Assembly: GCA_963808615.1 (NCBI GenBank)
Contig: CAWEGV010000005.1
Location: 186,001 to 250,000, forward strand
Source: Palsa-504 sp963808615
GTDB taxonomy: Bacteria > Actinomycetota > Actinomycetes > Streptosporangiales > Streptosporangiaceae
Reading direction: 5' to 3'
Length of the DNA stretch: 64,000 nucleotides
The translations under genes were made by a program, and so were the position numbers. The notes under the pieces are model-generated. The model worked only from the letters and a program-made list of their open reading frames with translations. It had not been told where the DNA came from and ran no database searches. Position 1 is the stretch's first letter. Every line of letters begins with the position of its first letter. This document shows, in pieces, positions 59,621 to 64,000 of the stretch.

Positions 59621-60694
59621 GTGATATCGGCCGCGCGGATCAGCAGGCTGACCGCCGTGCTCGGTCTCGCGGCCCTGGCGCTCGTCAGCGGCTGCGCGGG
59701 CCACCCGCAGCCGGCCGCGGCGAAATCCACCGGGCAGGACACGGCCAGCCCAGCCAGGCAGGACACGACCAGGCCAGCCAGGCAGGACACGTCGGCTGCT
59801 GCGACCCCTGCCCCGGGCGGGACCATCGCCGTCGGTACGGCCGGGACCTACCCGGTCGGCGAACGGTACATAACCTTCCTCGAGCCGGCTCACGTCGGCC
59901 CGACCGGTGAGGATCTCGGTCAGCGCTCGCTGCTGACCGCGATCTGGTACCCGCAAGCCCCGGGCTGGGCAGGATCGGGACCTGCCCTCGGCCCGTTCCC
60001 GCTGATCATGTTCGCCCCCGGATTCATGCAGTGCGGGACCACGTATTCCGACCTCCTGCAGGCGTGGGCCAGCGCGGGCTACGTGGTCGCGGTGGTGAAC
60101 TTCCCGCGCACGGACTGCCAAGTCGGTAGCGCCGCGTACGAGCCGGACCTGGTGAACCAGCCCGCGGACATGTCGTATGTGCTCAGCAGGCTGCTGGCTC
60201 TGAGCGCGCAGCCGCACCAGTTCCTCACCGGCCTGCTCGATCGTCGCGAGGTGGCGGCCGCCGGGCAGTCCGACGGAGGCGACACGGTGGCCGCCCTCGC
60301 GGCCAACGCCTGCTGCACGGATCACCGGCTGGCGGCCGTGGCCGTCCTTTCTGGGGCGGAGTGGCCTGGAATGCCCGGCCGGTACTTCCCGGGTGGGGCA
60401 CCGCCGATGCTGTTCGTCCAGGGCAGCGCGGATACGATCAACCCGCCGTGGACGAGCGTTCAGCTGTACACGGCGGATGCGGACAGCACCAGGTACTACC
60501 TCGACCTGTTCGGGGCCGATCACATGATCCCCTATACGGGAACGAACCCGACCGAGCTACTGGTGGCCAGGGTCACCCTGGCCTTCTTCAACCGGTACGT
60601 GCTGGACCGGGCCGGCGCGCTGGCCACGATGGCCAGGTACGGCAACGTGAGCGGTACCGCCGCCCTGGCCAGCGGTGAGCAGTCCGCGCCCTGA
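59621..60694 (+). CDS. Lipoprotein alpha/beta hydrolase (dienelactone/PAF acetylhydrolase-like)
   Basis: A 357-residue exported lipoprotein. The signal peptide ends in the lipobox VSGC with the lipidated Cys at 25. A Thr/Ala/Asp-rich linker with repeated RQDT-type units follows, then an alpha/beta hydrolase core: AGQSDGGD holds the nucleophile Ser, VQGSADTINPP the Asp, and FGADHMIP the His. The plan is that of platelet-activating-factor acetylhydrolase-like or dienelactone-hydrolase-like enzymes at the cell surface. The chosen start is GTG at 59621 (AGGATC upstream); GTG at 59594 is possible. The GH3 gene is convergent. Confidence 0.83.
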   Translation: MISAARISRLTAVLGLAALALVSGCAGHPQPAAAKSTGQDTASPARQDTTRPARQDTSAAATPAPGGTIAVGTAGTYPVGERYITFLEPAHVGPTGEDLGQRSLLTAIWYPQAPGWAGSGPALGPFPLIMFAPGFMQCGTTYSDLLQAWASAGYVVAVVNFPRTDCQVGSAAYEPDLVNQPADMSYVLSRLLALSAQPHQFLTGLLDRREVAAAGQSDGGDTVAALAANACCTDHRLAAVAVLSGAEWPGMPGRYFPGGAPPMLFVQGSADTINPPWTSVQLYTADADSTRYYLDLFGADHMIPYTGTNPTELLVARVTLAFFNRYVLDRAGALATMARYGNVSGTAALASGEQSAP

Positions 60695-60720
60695 TCCGAC
60701 GTGCCCGCCGCCGGCGTCAG

Positions 60721-63192
60721 TCATCCGCTGGTTTTCTGCCAGCTGCCGGTGAGCGGGAGGGACGCGGACGAAGGGCCCGCGGCCAGGGCGAATGAGCCTG
60801 GCTCAAGGGCCCAGCCCTGGTCGGACCAGTGCTGGAAGGCGCGCTCGGGGATGAGGATCCCGACCTCGACCGTCTCGCCCGGGTCCGCGTCCACGGCGGC
60901 GAAGCCGGCCAGCCACTTGGCCGGGCGCTGCACCGCCGAGCCGGGCCGGGACGCGTAGACCTGGACGACCTCACGGCCGCGGAGCGGGCCGGTGTTGCGC
61001 ACCTGGACGCAGACCGCGACCCCGCCCCCGGGCTGTGCGGCGCCGTCCGCCACCGTCATGGAGTCATACGACCAGGTCGTGTAGCCGGTGCCGTGGCCGA
61101 ACGGGAACAGCGGCTTGGTGCCGTCGCGGTCGAGCGCGCGGTAACCGATGAACAGGCCCTCTCGGTAGTCCAGGACGCCGTCGGCCGGCTGGGTAGACGG
61201 CAGGCCGTCCTCCGACGCCGGCCAGGTCATGGGCAGCCGCCCGCCCGGCTCGGTGTCACCGAGCAGGACGTCGGCGAGCGCGTTGCCGAACTCCTGGCCG
61301 CCGAACCAGGACAGCAGTACCGCGGCCGCGTCCTGAGCCCAGGGCAGCAGGACGGGGGCTCCGGAGTTGACCACCACCACGGTCCGGGGGTTGGCTGCGA
61401 TGACCCTCTGGACCAGCTCGTCCTGACGGCCCGGCAGCGACAGCGACCGGCGGTCGAAACCCTCGCTCTCGACCTCGGCCGTGGTGCCGACCACCACCAC
61501 GGCCACGTCGCTGGCGGCCGCGAGCGAGATGGCCGCCGCGATCTCCTCGTCGTCGGTGCCGTGCGGCGGCTCCAGGCTGAGCTGAACCACCGTGCCGAAG
61601 CCCCCGAGCGGCGAGGAAAACACGTCGTGGTCGAACACCGCAGTGACCGACTGGCCCGCGGCCAGCTCGACCGGGGCCAGCTGTTGCGGGGGCGCCATCA
61701 AGGCCTCGGCGGGGTCGGCGCCTTCTGGCATGGTCAAGGTGGCGTCGAAGACCTCCGCACCGTCCACGACCAGGCGGTAACGGCCCAGCCCGGAGATCCC
61801 CAGCCGGTAGGTGCCGGCCACCGTGGCCCGGACCACGCAGCTGATCTCCAGCCGGGCGACCGGCTCGTTGACCCCCGCGGGGGTGAACCCGCCCAGCCAG
61901 ATGAACGTCGCGCCGTCACGCAGCTCGGATCCGGCCAGCTCACCGGAGTCGGTGAAGAACCGGAGCTCGACGCCGGGGCCCGACCGGTCCGGCCGCAGCA
62001 GCCAGGGCGCCCGGGCCTGCGGGGCCCGCAGCTGGGCGGAGACCCCCGGCGCGTGGGCCACGTGCAGCCCGGCCGCGCGCAGGCCGTCCAGCGGCGAGAC
62101 CGTGTACGGCGGGAACACGGTGGCGCTGCCGCCGCCGAGGGTCCGCGCGACCTCGGCGTTGGGCCCGATGACGGCGACCTGGCCCAGCCGCGACCTGGAC
62201 AACGGGAGCAGGCCGTCGTTGCGGGCCAGCACGAACCCGGCCGCCGCGACGGTCCGGAGCTCGGTGGCGACCGCCACCGAATCGGGGGGGTCCGGGTGAT
62301 TCTCGGGTGCCGCCGCCCCGTTCTCCAGTGCGCCGACCCTGGCGGCCAGCCGGAGGATCCGCAGTACCTTGTCGTCGATCAGCGCCTCGTCGACCTTGCC
62401 CTTCCTGACCGCCTCGACCAGGGCGTCGCCCCACGGGCCATACCGGTCCGCGGGCCCGGGCATGGCCAGGTCGAGGGCGGCGCCGCCGGTGCCCTCGGTG
62501 GACCGGGCGGCGGTCCAGTCCGACATCACCAGCCCGTCGTAGCCCCACTCCCCGTCCAGGATGTCGCGCAGCATCGGGCTCTGGGTCATGGACGTTCCGT
62601 TGACCCCGTTGTAGGAGGCCATCACCGCCCAGGGGCCCGCCTCGCGCACGATGGCCTCGAACGGGGCCAGGTACAGTTCCCGCAGCGTCCGGTCGTCGAT
62701 GCGGACGTCGACGGTCATCCGCTGGGTCTCGGAGTCGTTGCCGACGAAGTGCTTGACCGTGGCCCCGACACCGCGGCGCTGCAGCCCGCGCACGTAGGCG
62801 GCGCCCATCCGCGCGGTCAGCACCGGATCTTCGGAGAAGCACTCGAAGCACCGGCCCGCGTACGGGGTCCGGTGCAGGTTCACGGTGGGGGCGAGCAGCA
62901 CGTCGACGCCCTTGCGCCTCGCCTCGCGCGCGAGCAGCGCGCCGACCGCCTCGAGATGGCCGGGGTCCCAGGTGGCGGCGAGCGCCGTCCCGCACGGCAC
63001 GTTCGCCGAACTGTCGCGCTCGTCCCACGATTCGCCGCGCACCCCGGCCGGCCCGTCGGACAGCACGACCCGGCGCAGCCCGGCCTCCGGCTCGGCGTGC
63101 AGCGCCCAGAAGTCCGCGCCGGTCAGCAGCCGGACCTTCTGCTCGAGCGAGAGGCGGCCGACCCTTCCCCGCAGCTCTTCCTCAGCGATCAT
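60721..63192 (-). CDS. Family GH3 beta-glucosidase with PA14 domain
   Basis: An 823-residue glycoside hydrolase. The N-terminal GH3 barrel has LTGADFWALHAEPEAG, ATVKHFVGNDSETQRM (the substrate-binding KH and ND) and GLVMSDW with the nucleophile Asp near 240. The C-terminal alpha/beta sandwich is interrupted by a PA14-like domain (about 405-520, FIWLGGFTPAGV, GLGRYRLVVDGAEVFD) and followed by an Fn3-like domain (GTGYTTWSY). No signal peptide is visible, so it probably acts inside the cell on imported oligosaccharides. ATG at 63192, GGAGG 6 bases upstream. Confidence 0.93.
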   Translation of the reverse strand: MIAEEELRGRVGRLSLEQKVRLLTGADFWALHAEPEAGLRRVVLSDGPAGVRGESWDERDSSANVPCGTALAATWDPGHLEAVGALLAREARRKGVDVLLAPTVNLHRTPYAGRCFECFSEDPVLTARMGAAYVRGLQRRGVGATVKHFVGNDSETQRMTVDVRIDDRTLRELYLAPFEAIVREAGPWAVMASYNGVNGTSMTQSPMLRDILDGEWGYDGLVMSDWTAARSTEGTGGAALDLAMPGPADRYGPWGDALVEAVRKGKVDEALIDDKVLRILRLAARVGALENGAAAPENHPDPPDSVAVATELRTVAAAGFVLARNDGLLPLSRSRLGQVAVIGPNAEVARTLGGGSATVFPPYTVSPLDGLRAAGLHVAHAPGVSAQLRAPQARAPWLLRPDRSGPGVELRFFTDSGELAGSELRDGATFIWLGGFTPAGVNEPVARLEISCVVRATVAGTYRLGISGLGRYRLVVDGAEVFDATLTMPEGADPAEALMAPPQQLAPVELAAGQSVTAVFDHDVFSSPLGGFGTVVQLSLEPPHGTDDEEIAAAISLAAASDVAVVVVGTTAEVESEGFDRRSLSLPGRQDELVQRVIAANPRTVVVVNSGAPVLLPWAQDAAAVLLSWFGGQEFGNALADVLLGDTEPGGRLPMTWPASEDGLPSTQPADGVLDYREGLFIGYRALDRDGTKPLFPFGHGTGYTTWSYDSMTVADGAAQPGGGVAVCVQVRNTGPLRGREVVQVYASRPGSAVQRPAKWLAGFAAVDADPGETVEVGILIPERAFQHWSDQGWALEPGSFALAAGPSSASLPLTGSWQKTSG

Positions 63193-63204
63193 GGGCGCCT
63201 CCAG

Positions 63205-64000
63205 TCAGGGGGCGGGCAGGTTGACCATCGAAGCCAGCGCGGCGCGATGGGCGTCGGGGGTACCGAAGGCGATGGAGTCCGCCTTCGCTCGCTTGAGGTA
63301 CAGGTGAGCGGGGTGTTCCCAGGTAAAGCCGATGCCGCCGTGCAGCTGCACGCACTCCTGCGCCGCATGCACCGCGGTCTCCGAGCAGTACGCCTTGGCC
63401 ATGGCCACGGCCACCTTGGCGTCCGGGTGGCTCGTGGCCAGGCAGGCCGCCGCGTACCTGGACGCGGCGCGGGCCTGGGTGACCGCGACCCAGACGTCGG
63501 CCAGCCGGTGCTTGAGCGCCTGGAAGGAGCCCACGGGCCGGGCGAACTGGCGCCGCTCCTTCACGTAGCCCAAGGTCATGTCCAGGCAGCGCTGCGCCAG
63601 CCCGACCTGCTCGGCGGCCAGGACCGCCGCGCCCGCGGTGAGCGCCGCGTCCACGGCCTGCGCCGCAGCCGGGCCGGAGGCGACCAGGGTGCCCGGAGCG
63701 TCGTCGAACGACAGGTCGCACAGCTGCCGGGTCATGTCCAGCGACACGACCGGTGCCTTGGCCACCCCGCTGGCCGACATGTCCACCAGGTACAGCGCGT
63801 TCGGCACGCCGTCGGCGGGCACCAGCAGCACGCCGGCGGGCAAAGCGTCGGCCACCCCGCTTGCCGTGCCGCGCAGCCGGGCCACTCCGGTCTCGGCGTC
63901 GCCGGGCCGGCGCCCGGCCACCCGGACCGAGACCGGGAACCCGGCCCCGGGCGGGGTCGCGAACGAGGCCGCCAGGGCCACGGTCATGCTGCCGTCCGCC
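63205..64000 (-). CDS. Acyl-CoA dehydrogenase, partial (N-terminus beyond window)
   Basis: The frame is open to the right edge, with the codons before the ATG at 63987 still in frame (ADGSM), so about the last 265 residues are present and the first 100 or more lie outside. It has the C-terminal features of the family: YVKERRQFARPVGSFQALKHRLADVWV, then AMAKAYCSETAVHAAQECVQLHGGIGFTWEHPAHLYLKRAK. It oxidises an acyl-CoA with FAD. The usual active-site Glu is not at a position I can assign. It lies 12 bases upstream of the GH3 gene on the same strand. Confidence 0.85.
   Translation of the reverse strand, partial: ADGSMTVALAASFATPPGAGFPVSVRVAGRRPGDAETGVARLRGTASGVADALPAGVLLVPADGVPNALYLVDMSASGVAKAPVVSLDMTRQLCDLSFDDAPGTLVASGPAAAQAVDAALTAGAAVLAAEQVGLAQRCLDMTLGYVKERRQFARPVGSFQALKHRLADVWVAVTQARAASRYAAACLATSHPDAKVAVAMAKAYCSETAVHAAQECVQLHGGIGFTWEHPAHLYLKRAKADSIAFGTPDAHRAALASMVNLPAP

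Overview
This window is high-GC DNA with the codon bias of an actinomycete. It carries the Pup-proteasome accessory block pafA, FKBP lipoprotein, pafB-pafC, tatA, tatC and helY, which is characteristic of Actinobacteria. The gene neighbours (PadR-DrrAB-type exporter, DUF3866 protein, WYL pair, many polytopic membrane glycosyltransferase-like proteins) suggest a non-Streptomyces, Streptosporangiales-like soil actinomycete. That placement is inference. All family calls come from reading the translations; no database search was possible.

Layout. 1-2.2 kb: a three-gene, overlapping padR / ABC ATPase / ABC permease unit, cut by the left edge. 2.5-12.6 kb: polytopic membrane proteins (a GT87-type enzyme, a spermidine-synthase-like fused transporter, several GT-C-like proteins). 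12.8-25.1 kb, mostly minus strand: pafA, a tandem-FKBP lipoprotein, pafB, pafC, tatA, tatC, a large membrane protein and helY, with a DUF3866 gene pointing the other way between FKBP and pafB. 25.2-43.7 kb: a cell-envelope glycan region with an epimerase, a GT2, a nucleotide-sugar dehydrogenase, a methyltransferase, dTDP-sugar genes (rmlA, rmlB, rmlD), a second GT2, and interleaved large membrane proteins. 43.7-49.7 kb: a catabolic operon (M24 peptidase-like protein, E1 alpha, a free lipoyl domain, E1 beta, aldehyde dehydrogenase) divergent from an XRE-cupin regulator. 49.7-64 kb: a secreted beta-helix protein, an alpha/beta hydrolase, a PIG-V-like mannosyltransferase, a cyclase / ThDP enzyme / DUF427 set, a frameshifted ammonium transporter pseudogene, a lipoprotein hydrolase, a GH3 glycosidase and the end of an acyl-CoA dehydrogenase.

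The most striking feature is a family of six paralogous membrane proteins (8.4, 25.2, 27.0, 34.6, 40.2 and 42.0 kb). They share a first-loop signature around WDMLHG..LLHGW..D..FYT.ELP and a C-terminal soluble domain with GGYW and YANFV motifs. With seven other GT-C-like polytopic proteins, the window holds about thirteen candidate lipid-linked-sugar glycosyltransferases. These sit next to the genes that make activated sugars, so together they look like an envelope glycan assembly island that has grown into, and apparently split, the proteasome locus.

Other notable points. Runs of G and C form a dispersed repeat that has entered coding sequence in helY, E1 beta and the lipoyl protein. The M24 protein has a Cys where a metal-binding Asp should be. 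The ammonium transporter has at least four frameshifts. No tRNA, rRNA, CRISPR array, transposase or prophage gene was seen.
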